A DNA stretch of 64,000 nucleotides from Paenibacillus endophyticus (GTDB lineage Bacteria > Bacillota > Bacilli > Paenibacillales > Paenibacillaceae). Location: the NCBI RefSeq assembly GCF_014192395.1, contig NZ_JACHXW010000020.1, positions 1 to 64,000 on the forward strand. The letters are read 5' to 3'. The notes under the pieces are model-generated. The model was not told the DNA's origin and ran no database searches. It saw only the letters and a list, made by a program, of their open reading frames with translations. The translations under genes were made by a program, and so were the position numbers. Of this stretch, positions 17,345-25,660 are shown piece by piece. Within the stretch, counting starts at the first letter, position 1; the number at the start of each line of letters is the position of its first letter.

Positions 17345-19152
17345 AGCTGATCACCTCTGCTCTTCGGAATTACACAGCGAATAACGGTACCGCTGCCCTC
17401 TTGGCTGCATATCCACAAGCCAAAAGCAGGGCCGTAATGAATGCGCAAGCGATCGGCAACATTGCGAAGGCCAAGTCCTCTGCGCTCGCCAATCTCAGCG
17501 GCATTTGTCGGGCCGTTTGTCGAGCCTTGCTCTGCCGCGAGCTTCTTGAGCACATTTGCGCTCATGCCAAGCCCGTTATCACGGACCATAATGACTATTT
17601 GATAAGGCTCGGTCAACACATCGATCACAATTTTGCCTTGACCATCCTCATAACCGTCAAAACCGTGCTGAATGCTGTTTTCCACCAATGGCTGCAGCGT
17701 AAGCTTAAGAATGGAGAAATCCAAGGCATCTGCCGGCACATTCAGCTCATAGGAGAACAGCTCCTCGAAACGATACTTCTGAATTTCCAAATAGCTGCGT
17801 ACATGCTCAATCTCTTGATTAATCCTGATTTCTTCCGAATGATGCATGCTCGTACGAAGCAGATTGCTTAGCCTGCGCACCATCAGCATGATTTTGGCGC
17901 CTTCATTCTGAGCGGCAAGCGCGTTGATCGACTCCAAGGTATTAAAAAGGAAATGGGGCTTGATCTGCGCCTGCATCAGCATCATCTCGGCATGCTGCTT
18001 GCGCGCTTGCTCCCGCCTTACCTCGCTGAGAAGGTTGCCGATCCGTTCAACCATGCTGTTGAAGCTATTGGCGAGAAGCACCGTTTCGTCCTTGCCTTGT
18101 GCGGTCACTCGGATATCAAGCAAGCCTTGCTCGACAAGCCTCATCTTGCGCACCACTTTAATAATCGATTTGGCTACACGGTTAACGAAGAAGACGTTAA
18201 ATAGAACCGCAGACAATAAGCCCAGCACCGTTATCATGCCAATCCATTGCACGAATCTGACATTCTCGTTCGTCAGCGAGTTCCAAGGCTTAACGGAGAC
18301 CAGAATCCATTCGTTGCGATCCAATTGGTAAGAGGACACCAGGCTGTCCACGCCTTCGAACTTTACCCTGGAGCTATTGTAGTTACTCGTCTGCTGCGGC
18401 AGAGAGTCAGTCTGTTCATTGATATTCCGGCCATCGAATTCGCTCTTGCTGTCAAGCATGATGAGCCCCGACTTATTAACGATCAAATATCTGGTTTCGG
18501 CGGCATCCGCCTGTGGATTCTGAAACGCTTTGAGCATCGCCGAAACTTCTTCCGTTTTGTACTGCGTAATCATGACGCCTAAATCATTGAACGTCTCGAT
18601 ATCCTTCACCACGCGCATCTGCGTGAACAGCGGCGGATCAACGCCTGTCAGCTCCCTTTGCTCATACGGGCCAATCCAAAGCGGTCGCCCCCCAAGTTTT
18701 ATCACTCGATCATACGTCGAATGGGCTTTCAGCATGTCGAAGGAAATCGGCTTGAACGTTGTTGGATCGTTGCGGTAAGAGCGAAACATCGTACCGTCCT
18801 TCGCATAGAGAACCACGAAGCTGACGGCTGGATGCTGAAACAAGATTCTTTTCATTTCTTTTTCGGCTTGGTTAATCGCAATGAGTGTACTGGCGTCATT
18901 CGATGTGTAAGTGCTGTATTTCAGCGTATCCTGAACCTCAGAGCTTGTAAGATTGCCATCGGAGAGCTGATCCAGCTCGCGGAAGAAATAGCGGATGTTC
19001 CCTCCAACCGCCCTGAGCGAAATTTCCGTTTGCTCGCTATATTTTTTCTCAAGCAGCGTCTCTGAATTAAGGAAGGAGAAGATGCCGAGGCCAATCATTG
19101 GGATCACGATCAGGCATATGAAAGCAAGCATCAATTTCGGTCTCAGGTTCAT
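17341..19152 (-). CDS. YesM-type sensor histidine kinase
   Basis: 603-aa membrane kinase. TM1 about residues 7-28, an extracellular dCache-like sensor (30-295), TM2 about 300-322, HAMP (325-380), then the His_kinase (LytS/YesM) domain with phospho-acceptor H400 in QIKPHFLFNTLESINAL and a C-terminal HATPase with LQPLVENSIQHGF and DNGLGMSANVL boxes. Kinases of this class sense external or binding-protein-bound sugars. AGAAGGAG precedes the ATG. It starts 19 bp after the permease stop and is coupled to the YesN-like gene, placing sensing and import in one transcript. Confidence 0.92.
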   Translation of the reverse strand: MNLRPKLMLAFICLIVIPMIGLGIFSFLNSETLLEKKYSEQTEISLRAVGGNIRYFFRELDQLSDGNLTSSEVQDTLKYSTYTSNDASTLIAINQAEKEMKRILFQHPAVSFVVLYAKDGTMFRSYRNDPTTFKPISFDMLKAHSTYDRVIKLGGRPLWIGPYEQRELTGVDPPLFTQMRVVKDIETFNDLGVMITQYKTEEVSAMLKAFQNPQADAAETRYLIVNKSGLIMLDSKSEFDGRNINEQTDSLPQQTSNYNSSRVKFEGVDSLVSSYQLDRNEWILVSVKPWNSLTNENVRFVQWIGMITVLGLLSAVLFNVFFVNRVAKSIIKVVRKMRLVEQGLLDIRVTAQGKDETVLLANSFNSMVERIGNLLSEVRREQARKQHAEMMLMQAQIKPHFLFNTLESINALAAQNEGAKIMLMVRRLSNLLRTSMHHSEEIRINQEIEHVRSYLEIQKYRFEELFSYELNVPADALDFSILKLTLQPLVENSIQHGFDGYEDGQGKIVIDVLTEPYQIVIMVRDNGLGMSANVLKKLAAEQGSTNGPTNAAEIGERRGLGLRNVADRLRIHYGPAFGLWICSQEGSGTVIRCVIPKSRGDQL

Positions 19153-19171
19153 CTGGCAGGCTCCTTCTTGT

Positions 19172-20017
19172 TTACCCCTTCACGCTTCCCGCCGTCATGC
19201 CTTCAATAATCTGCCGCTGCAAAAACACGTACACGGCAAGCACAGGTATAATGCTGATAATGACCGCAGCTGACAACGACGCAAAGTTTGTGCGATATCC
19301 GTCATTGAAGGTAGCCATGCCGGTTGGAAGCGTTTTGAGCGATTCGGACGTAATAAACAACTGCGATAATATATATTCGTTCCAATTGGATATGAAGTTC
19401 AGAATGAAGACGGTAACGAGTGCAGGCAGCGAAATTGGAATGATGACCTTGAAGAACAGGCCTACTGCACCCAAGCCATCCACAATGCCCGCTTCCTCCA
19501 GTTCATTCGGGATCGAGAGCATAAAGGCATAAATGATAAACACGGTTATAGGCAATGCATAAGTGCAGTATACCAAAATTAATGACCAATGCGTATCGTA
19601 TAAAGGCTGTCCGAATACTTTAATGCCTTGTACCAATCGGTACAAAGGGATAAATAGCGCGCCTGGCGGCACGATCAGGCCAAGCAAAATAAATTGATAT
19701 ATCGCTTTATTTGATTTCTTGTATTTCATGCGAGCGATCGCAAAGGAAGTCATCGCGGCGAACAACAGCGTAAGCACGCAGGCAATGACCGTTACGAACG
19801 TACTGTTCCACGCATATTTGCCGATATTCGCCGTTTGCCACGCAGCTGCATAATTGTCGAAATTAAAGCTTGTTGGCAGCGACCAAGTATTGACCGTTAT
19901 TTCACGATTCGTTTTGAATGAAGACATGAACAGCCATAGCAGCGGGAACAGCAATACGATCACGTAACCGAACAGGAAGGTATGCATCCACCACTGCGAA
20001 TTCCGTGTTTTTTCCAT
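19172..20017 (-). CDS. Carbohydrate ABC transporter permease (MalG/CUT1 type)
   Basis: 281-aa inner-membrane permease with six predicted helices and the EAA loop ELEEAGIVDGLGAVGLFFKVIIPISLPAL that docks on the ATPase. Together with the 293-aa permease it forms the CUT1-family channel. Start and stop overlap in TAATG with the upstream permease gene (20017-20019). No nucleotide-binding subunit is encoded in the operon, as is common for CUT1 systems of Bacillales that share an MsmX-type ATPase. The substrate is inferred from the operon's NagZ gene to be an N-acetylglucosamine-containing oligosaccharide; this is not shown by the permease itself. Confidence 0.92.
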   Translation of the reverse strand: MEKTRNSQWWMHTFLFGYVIVLLFPLLWLFMSSFKTNREITVNTWSLPTSFNFDNYAAAWQTANIGKYAWNSTFVTVIACVLTLLFAAMTSFAIARMKYKKSNKAIYQFILLGLIVPPGALFIPLYRLVQGIKVFGQPLYDTHWSLILVYCTYALPITVFIIYAFMLSIPNELEEAGIVDGLGAVGLFFKVIIPISLPALVTVFILNFISNWNEYILSQLFITSESLKTLPTGMATFNDGYRTNFASLSAAVIISIIPVLAVYVFLQRQIIEGMTAGSVKG

Positions 20018-20898
20018 TAGTATTGCACCTCTTCGCTTTTCGTGATGCGCTGCAGAATGCCGGTCAGCACCAAAATAATAATGAACATCGCTACTCCAAT
20101 CGCGCTTCCGTAACCAAGCTCCAGCGAACGGAAGCCTACTTTAAGCATATAGGTCGACATGACCTCCGTAGATTGGAACGGTCCGCCATTCGTCATAATT
20201 TGTACGATATCGAGCACCTTCATCGTTCCCGAAACCGTGAGCAGCAGCATGACGAATAGGATCGGCCTAACGAGCGGCAGTGTAATGGACCATGTTTCCT
20301 GCCAGCCGTTTACCCCGTCCAGCTTGGAGGCTTCGACAATCTCTTTCGGAATGTTTAGAATCGCTGCCAAACAAAGCACAATGAAGAAGCCGATATTTTG
20401 CCAGGCATTGGCAATCAAGATCGAAAGCATCGCAAGCTTCGGATCTGACAACCACTCGCGGGCCCAATCATCCGGCGCAACGAGGCGAATAAATTGGTTG
20501 ATCATACCCGAATCATAGTTGTAGAGCACGCCGAACAGAATCGCAACCGTTGCCGTCGATATGACGACCGGTACGAACACGGCCGATTTGTAAAAGTCAC
20601 GCATCCGTCTAACTTTACTAATAATGATAGAAATCAGGAAGACGAGCGGAATGTTCACGATTAAGGAAAACGCCATGAAATAAAAGTTGTTGACTAGTGC
20701 TTTTCTAAAAACCTCATCCTGCCAAAGTCTCGTGAAATTATCGAAGCCGATAAACACTTTTTCGGTAATGCCATCCCAGCGAAAGAAACCGTAGAAGAAG
20801 GATACGATAACAGGGTATACGAAAAATAAGGCGTATAAAGCAAGCGTCGGAATAATGAACGCCACGTAAGTAATCGGATTTTTAAGTGCTCTGTTCAT
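20017..20898 (-). CDS. Carbohydrate ABC transporter permease (MalF/UgpA type)
   Basis: 293-aa membrane protein, six predicted helices, with EAA motif EIVEASKLDGVNGWQETWSITLPLVRPIL, partner of the 281-aa permease. AAAAGGAGGACATT precedes the ATG. It is separated from the solute-binding-protein gene by 96 bp that contain a strong 12-bp hairpin (20927-20960), which would lower permease expression relative to the binding protein, a known arrangement in binding-protein-dependent operons. Confidence 0.92.
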   Translation of the reverse strand: MNRALKNPITYVAFIIPTLALYALFFVYPVIVSFFYGFFRWDGITEKVFIGFDNFTRLWQDEVFRKALVNNFYFMAFSLIVNIPLVFLISIIISKVRRMRDFYKSAVFVPVVISTATVAILFGVLYNYDSGMINQFIRLVAPDDWAREWLSDPKLAMLSILIANAWQNIGFFIVLCLAAILNIPKEIVEASKLDGVNGWQETWSITLPLVRPILFVMLLLTVSGTMKVLDIVQIMTNGGPFQSTEVMSTYMLKVGFRSLELGYGSAIGVAMFIIILVLTGILQRITKSEEVQY

Positions 20899-20926
20899 AA
20901 TGTCCTCCTTTTACCCTGGCGTGAAA

Positions 20927-20960
20927 AGAGGGTGTCCTCCTGGAAGGAAGGACACCCTCT
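20927..20960 (-). terminator. Intercistronic hairpin after the solute-binding-protein gene
   Basis: AGAGGGTGTCCT (20927-20938) pairs perfectly over 12 bp with AGGACACCCTCT (20949-20960), loop 10 nt. On the minus strand only TTTT follows, so partial read-through or 3'-end stabilisation of the binding-protein message is likely rather than full termination. Confidence 0.8.
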
Positions 20961-20994
20961 CGCCCGTCACAGGATCGATTGTAATGCCTCGCGA

Positions 20995-22365
20995 TTACTT
21001 CGCTGCGTTAGCTTTGTCTTGCGACGCTTGTATTTTTGCCGCTACTTTCTCCGGCGTGCTTACTTTGCCGATCAGCTCTTGGATGCCAACGTTAACGTCC
21101 GCGCCTACTGCCGGTTGTACAATTGCGTCATAAGCCTTCCAAGAAGTCGAAGCATTTGCCATAACCGTCAATATTTCAGTTGTAAGCGGGTCAACGCCGG
21201 ACAAATCGCTAAGCTTCATGGAAGGAAGCAATTTATCTTCAACCAGCGTGCGTTTTTGAACTTCTTCCGTGAAGAAGTTCGCGATGAACTTCTTAGCCGC
21301 CTCAATTTGATCCTCGTTCAAATTCGCAGAGAAACCGAATCCATTCGAATACGATGCGTTAATGGACGTTTGGTCGCCTGCTCCGCCATCGATGGACGGG
21401 AATGCAAAGTATCCAATTTGTCCTTTAAGCTCGCCTGCTTCATCGCCAGAGAAACGGTTAGCGTCCCAAGTACCCGTAAATACCATTGCGGCTTTGCCAG
21501 AAAGCAATTGCGCGCCTTGGTCAGCATAGGCAAGGCCTAGAGCGCCTTTCGTGAAGTAATCCTTATTCACAAGCTCCGCGTAGGAAGCAAAACCTTTGAC
21601 GAAGTTTTCATCCGTCCATTTCGCTTCGCCGGATACGACTTTGCTGAAGGCGTCAATGCCTACGTTGCGTTCCATCACGGTATTCCAAAGCATGCCGTTT
21701 ACCCAGCCGTCTTTGGCCGCTAGCCCGAAAGGCGTGTAGCCTGCTGCTTTGATTTTCTCGGACACGTCAAGCAATTGCGCCCAAGTGGTCGGAATTTCCA
21801 AACCTAGCTCAGAGAAGATTTTTTTGTTGTAGAAGATCGCTTCGCTATAGCCGCCGAAAGGCAGGCCGTACACTTTGCCATCTACCGTGAACTCATCCAA
21901 GCTTGCGAATTTGTCTTTAAGACCAAGCTCATCAATGATTGGCGTCAGGTCGAGCATGCGATTTGCTTTCACATAAAGATTAAGGTCTGCGCCGCCGAAT
22001 ACTTCAAATATATCGGGAGGGTTGCCGGCAGCCATTTCAGCCTTCAGCTTCTGATCGCGGTTGACAATCTCGTCAATGCCTTCAAGCTTGAAGGTCAAGC
22101 CTTTGTTTTCATCCTGCGTTTTGGCTACGACATCCTCCAGAATTTTCAAACGGGTCTTGCTCGTTTCTTTGATTTGCGTATGACGAAGCGACAACGTTAC
22201 GTCCTTAGCTTCGACTGGCGGATCAGTCGCTTCGGCCGGCGTATTCGTGCTGTTATTCGTGCCTGTGTTTGTGTTTGTTTCTGCATTTCCGTTAGAGCCG
22301 CATGCCGATGCAACCAGCATGATCGATACCAATAGAGTCGCAATTACTGTAGATCTTTTTCTCAT
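20995..22365 (-). CDS. Extracellular solute-binding lipoprotein of a sugar ABC transporter (family 1)
   Basis: 456-aa lipoprotein. A signal peptide (MRKRSTVIATLLVSIMLVA) ends in the lipobox VASAC, with Cys at about residue 22, followed by a Thr/Asn/Pro-rich linker (about 24-50) and a MalE-type two-lobed binding domain (VYGLPFGGYSEAIFYNKKIFSELGLEIPTTWAQLLD, GKAAMVFTGTW). AGGAGGTCTTCCGA precedes the ATG. First gene of the sugar operon; the associated NagZ suggests an amino-sugar oligomer as ligand, by inference only. The terminator-like hairpin downstream suggests it is the most highly expressed member. Confidence 0.93.
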   Translation of the reverse strand: MRKRSTVIATLLVSIMLVASACGSNGNAETNTNTGTNNSTNTPAEATDPPVEAKDVTLSLRHTQIKETSKTRLKILEDVVAKTQDENKGLTFKLEGIDEIVNRDQKLKAEMAAGNPPDIFEVFGGADLNLYVKANRMLDLTPIIDELGLKDKFASLDEFTVDGKVYGLPFGGYSEAIFYNKKIFSELGLEIPTTWAQLLDVSEKIKAAGYTPFGLAAKDGWVNGMLWNTVMERNVGIDAFSKVVSGEAKWTDENFVKGFASYAELVNKDYFTKGALGLAYADQGAQLLSGKAAMVFTGTWDANRFSGDEAGELKGQIGYFAFPSIDGGAGDQTSINASYSNGFGFSANLNEDQIEAAKKFIANFFTEEVQKRTLVEDKLLPSMKLSDLSGVDPLTTEILTVMANASTSWKAYDAIVQPAVGADVNVGIQELIGKVSTPEKVAAKIQASQDKANAAK

Positions 22366-22413
22366 TCGGAAGACCTCCTCGTTTATGGTCGTACTTGTTT
22401 GCCTCGCACCTTT

Positions 22414-22444
22414 ATTATAGTCGGGTCTGCTCCTAGGGCAGGAG
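22414..22444 (-). promoter_or_regulatory. Putative promoter and operator of the sugar operon
   Basis: On the minus strand TATAAT (22414-22419) lies about 50 bp before the lipoprotein start. No -35 hexamer is evident; the place is taken by the inverted repeat CTCCT-N5-AGGAG (22430-22444). This fits an activator-dependent promoter, plausibly bound by the YesN-like regulator of the operon. Confidence 0.4.
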
Positions 22445-22506
22445 GTCCAAAAAACGATAAGTTAGGGATACAATTCTCTTATTTTTCGCAAGAGGGATAA
22501 AATTGA

Positions 22507-22540
22507 ATAGCCTGCCGGGTTATTATTCCCGACAGGCTAT
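22507..22540 (-). terminator. Terminator downstream of the SNF2 operon
   Basis: ATAGCCTGCCGGG (22507-22519) and CCCGACAGGCTAT (22528-22540) form a 13-bp stem with one wobble and an 8-nt loop; the minus strand continues TCAATTTTAT. Confidence 0.7.
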
Positions 22541-22558
22541 GTCAATGTTCATTCCATA

Positions 22559-22747
22559 TTAGTAACGCATATCCTTGGTAATGCCCTTGATAACCTCATA
22601 AAACTGCTGCCATTCCACATTTGCTTCCTCATGGCTTCTTTCCACTGCAGGAAATTCCTCGATATGTGAGGTTTGCTCAGCTTGATTGGCTTTTTGGGTG
22701 TCAAGCTGCAGCTTCTCCTGCTTTGCCCGCAAGCTGCCTTCAATCAT
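22559..22747 (-). CDS. Small hypothetical protein downstream of SNF2 helicase
   Basis: 62-aa acidic, Gln/Glu-rich, probably helical polypeptide (starts MIEGSLRAKQEKLQ) with no recognised domain. It starts 9 bp after the helicase stop, behind GATGAGGGATCTAA, and ends just before the operon terminator, so it is positioned as the third gene of the SWIM-SNF2 operon. An overlapping frame at 22549-22743 has a less plausible Cys/Arg-rich product. It may be real, but there is no homology evidence. Confidence 0.45.
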   Translation of the reverse strand: MIEGSLRAKQEKLQLDTQKANQAEQTSHIEEFPAVERSHEEANVEWQQFYEVIKGITKDMRY

Positions 22748-22756
22748 TTAGATCCC

Positions 22757-25660
22757 TCATCCCTTTAACCAGCCTTTTCGAAGCGCAAAAAGCTCTCGTA
22801 AATCCTCGGTTGTCATTTCGGTAATCCATTGCTCCGACTGCCCGACGACTTGATCGTTAAGTGATTGCTTCCGCTCGATCATCTCGTCGATTTTCTCTTC
22901 CAGCGTGCCGAGCGTAATAAACTTATGCACTTGAACCTGCTTCGTCTGCCCGATACGGAACGCCCGGTCGGTCGCCTGATTCTCTACGGCCGGATTCCAC
23001 CAGCGATCGAAGTGGAACACATGGTTCGCTGCCGTTAGATTCAGCCCCGTTCCTCCGGCTTTCAACGAAAGGACGAAGGCGCAGCAAGGCTCATCGGCAT
23101 TCTGGAACTGCTCAATCATTTGGTCGCGTTTGACCTTTGGCACACCGCCATGCAAATAAGGAACAGGCAGGCCGAGCTTCTCCTCCAGCATCTGCTTGAG
23201 CTGATGGCCCATATCGATGTACTGCGTGAAAATAAGGCAGCGTTCACCCTCTGCTGCAATTTCCTCACACATTTCAAGCAGCCTAGCCACTTTGTTGGAG
23301 CGTTCGATTTCCCAGGCAGCGGGTTTATCTTCACCGCTAAGCAAGGAAGGATGGTCACACAGCTGCTTTAGCTTCGTTAATGCTGCAAGAATGAGACCTC
23401 TACGCTGCATAGGCCCCAGCTTATCGAGATTTTCGAGCAGGTCCGCAACTAAATTTTCGTATAGCACGCCTTGCTCGGCCGTCAATGTCATATAGGTTTT
23501 AAATTCATTCTTATCCGGCAGCGAAAGCTGGATGTTCGGATCTTTTTTTACACGGCGCAGCATAAACGGCTTCACCCAGCGTTGAAGGCCCGCAATCATT
23601 TTTTCGTCCCGCGTTTTTTCGATTGGCGCAACGACTTCCTTCCGGAATTCGTTAATATTGCCTAAGTAACCTGGATTGATGAAATCATAGATCGACCAAA
23701 GCTCCGTCAACCGATTTTCCATCGGCGTTCCGGTTAACGCGATTCGATGCTGGGCAGGCAAACGTCTAATAGCCGTCGACTGCTTCGTATACACGTTTTT
23801 AATGTTTTGCGCCTCATCCAAGCATAACGCATCCCAATCGACCAGGTTCAAGTCCTCTTCATCCAGCTGTGCAAGTGAGTAAGAAGTTATGACCAGATCA
23901 GCCTCAGCGACTGAATCGCGGAAATGCTCGCCTTTCTCCCGCTTGTTTCCGTAGTGAAGCATGACACGAAGAGACGGCGCAAATTTCTCAAGCTCCTTCT
24001 CCCAGTTCCCGATAACCGATGTCGGGCAAATCAACAGGGAAGGTCCGTTCGATTGGAGCTTCCGCTCCTTTATATAGACGAGATAAGCCATAAATTGAAT
24101 GGTTTTTCCCAGTCCCATATCATCTGCAAGCACGCCGCCGAGTCCGAATTTTCTTAGAAATAGAAGCCAAGAAACACCTTGATGCTGATAAGGGCGTAGC
24201 TCGCCTAAAAAAGACGGAGGAATTTCGGCAGACGGTATTTCCGATATTTGCTGCAGCTGCGTAAGCCATGCGGTCATATGCTCATTCAGCTCGACCTCCG
24301 CTTCCAGCTCCGACTCCAGCTCCCCGCTGTCATCCAGCGGGATGCCGCCTCTTAGATGCATCTCAAGCACGTCACGGAACGACAAGCCTTTGCGTTTGCC
24401 CATTCGTTTCAACCACTGCTTGATCTGCGTGACATCCTGGGGGTCCAAATGGACCCATTCTCCGCCTATATGGAAGAGCCGGCGGTTCTGCTCGGCCAGC
24501 TGCATAAATTCCGCTTCAGACAAATTGACATCGCCAAGCGCCAGCTTCCAATCAAACTGGACGATTTGGTCTAGGCCAAACATCGGCTGTGCTGCAGAGC
24601 CTACCGAGGATTTCATCTTTGCTTTCAGCCTCAGCTTGCGCGTGCGTACCGCTTCCCACCAGCTAGGCAGCAGCACGGGGCAGCCAGCTTCCAACAGCTG
24701 AACGCTCGCATGCTCAAGGAAATTCCACGCTTCGTTGTCGGAGAGCCTTTCTCTAAGCTCGTTCTCATTCGAGGCAGCCTTCAGCTCAGGCAGAGCAGTT
24801 ATCCATTTCAACTGTTCTTTTGCAAGCTTGCCCACCAGTAGCGACAGCCATTCGGACGGGATTTCACGCTCATCCTCCGTATCCGCCTCCCAGCCGCCAT
24901 CCTTCTCATTGAACCGAATGGGCAGCCAAGGGCCGCCATCCCTATCCTGCAATGCCGGGCGCAGCCGCCAATACGCTGACTCCGCAGGCTCAACAAGCTG
25001 CAGCGCGATCCGAAACGGCAGCACATCCTTCCGGAGTCCGATCGCGATGAGCCAATCTTCCTCATCTGCAGCTTTCCGCCTAAGGACAGCTTCGCCCGAG
25101 GCCGAGCTTACCGCCTTCCAAGCGCTCCCTGCCTGCTCGTTTTCTTCAATCATTTGTTCAATGGCTCCGCTGATCCAATGCTCGATGCCGATATCGCCAT
25201 TCCGATGGGCAGCCTGCGCGTTGGTATCCCATTGAAGGGAGAACGCATGCTCTTTCTCTGGAATCGACATCCGCCATGCTCGTTTCTCGTCGTTCCAGCG
25301 TTCCCAATCCGGCGCAAACCAGCCGTTAAGCAGTGCCGTTCTTATGTGTTCAGCCATTTGCATCAAAACGCCTAAGCGATCCGTCCAATCTACCTGAAGC
25401 AGCCTGACATGCTGAGGCGAAGACAAGTAGTCCATGGCGAGCAATGGAGGAATCTTCAACAGCTTCCGTTCGCCAATGCTGATTTCCTCGATATCTGCCC
25501 CGTACCACGAAGCTTTATGCCATGCAAACAATAACGTACGCAGCTTCCCGTCTGCCGCATCCTTACGGTCAACAGCGCTTAATAAAACGGAGGCGCCGCT
25601 CTCATCCTCGTTCCAAAATCCGTCTACCGTCAATTTGCGTGCGCCAATATATGTTTTCAT
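22757..25660 (-). CDS. SNF2-family DNA-dependent ATPase/helicase (YwqA-like)
   Basis: 967-aa Swi2/Snf2 ATPase. An N-terminal region (about 1-470) typical of bacterial SNF2 proteins precedes the RecA-like core: motif I DDMGLGKTIQF, motif Ia LLICPTSVIGNWEKE, motif II DEAQ (CLDEAQNIKN), motif III ALTGTPMENRL, motif IV/V FVLSLKAGGTGLNL and motif VI DRAFRIGQTKQVQVHKF. These proteins translocate on duplex DNA and remodel nucleoprotein complexes, for example at stalled RNA polymerase or repair sites. I chose the ATG at 25660, which overlaps the SWIM gene stop as ATGA. The pairing with a SWIM protein parallels Bacillus subtilis ywqA-ywqB. Exact cellular role is unproven. Confidence 0.93.
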   Translation of the reverse strand: MKTYIGARKLTVDGFWNEDESGASVLLSAVDRKDAADGKLRTLLFAWHKASWYGADIEEISIGERKLLKIPPLLAMDYLSSPQHVRLLQVDWTDRLGVLMQMAEHIRTALLNGWFAPDWERWNDEKRAWRMSIPEKEHAFSLQWDTNAQAAHRNGDIGIEHWISGAIEQMIEENEQAGSAWKAVSSASGEAVLRRKAADEEDWLIAIGLRKDVLPFRIALQLVEPAESAYWRLRPALQDRDGGPWLPIRFNEKDGGWEADTEDEREIPSEWLSLLVGKLAKEQLKWITALPELKAASNENELRERLSDNEAWNFLEHASVQLLEAGCPVLLPSWWEAVRTRKLRLKAKMKSSVGSAAQPMFGLDQIVQFDWKLALGDVNLSEAEFMQLAEQNRRLFHIGGEWVHLDPQDVTQIKQWLKRMGKRKGLSFRDVLEMHLRGGIPLDDSGELESELEAEVELNEHMTAWLTQLQQISEIPSAEIPPSFLGELRPYQHQGVSWLLFLRKFGLGGVLADDMGLGKTIQFMAYLVYIKERKLQSNGPSLLICPTSVIGNWEKELEKFAPSLRVMLHYGNKREKGEHFRDSVAEADLVITSYSLAQLDEEDLNLVDWDALCLDEAQNIKNVYTKQSTAIRRLPAQHRIALTGTPMENRLTELWSIYDFINPGYLGNINEFRKEVVAPIEKTRDEKMIAGLQRWVKPFMLRRVKKDPNIQLSLPDKNEFKTYMTLTAEQGVLYENLVADLLENLDKLGPMQRRGLILAALTKLKQLCDHPSLLSGEDKPAAWEIERSNKVARLLEMCEEIAAEGERCLIFTQYIDMGHQLKQMLEEKLGLPVPYLHGGVPKVKRDQMIEQFQNADEPCCAFVLSLKAGGTGLNLTAANHVFHFDRWWNPAVENQATDRAFRIGQTKQVQVHKFITLGTLEEKIDEMIERKQSLNDQVVGQSEQWITEMTTEDLRELFALRKGWLKG

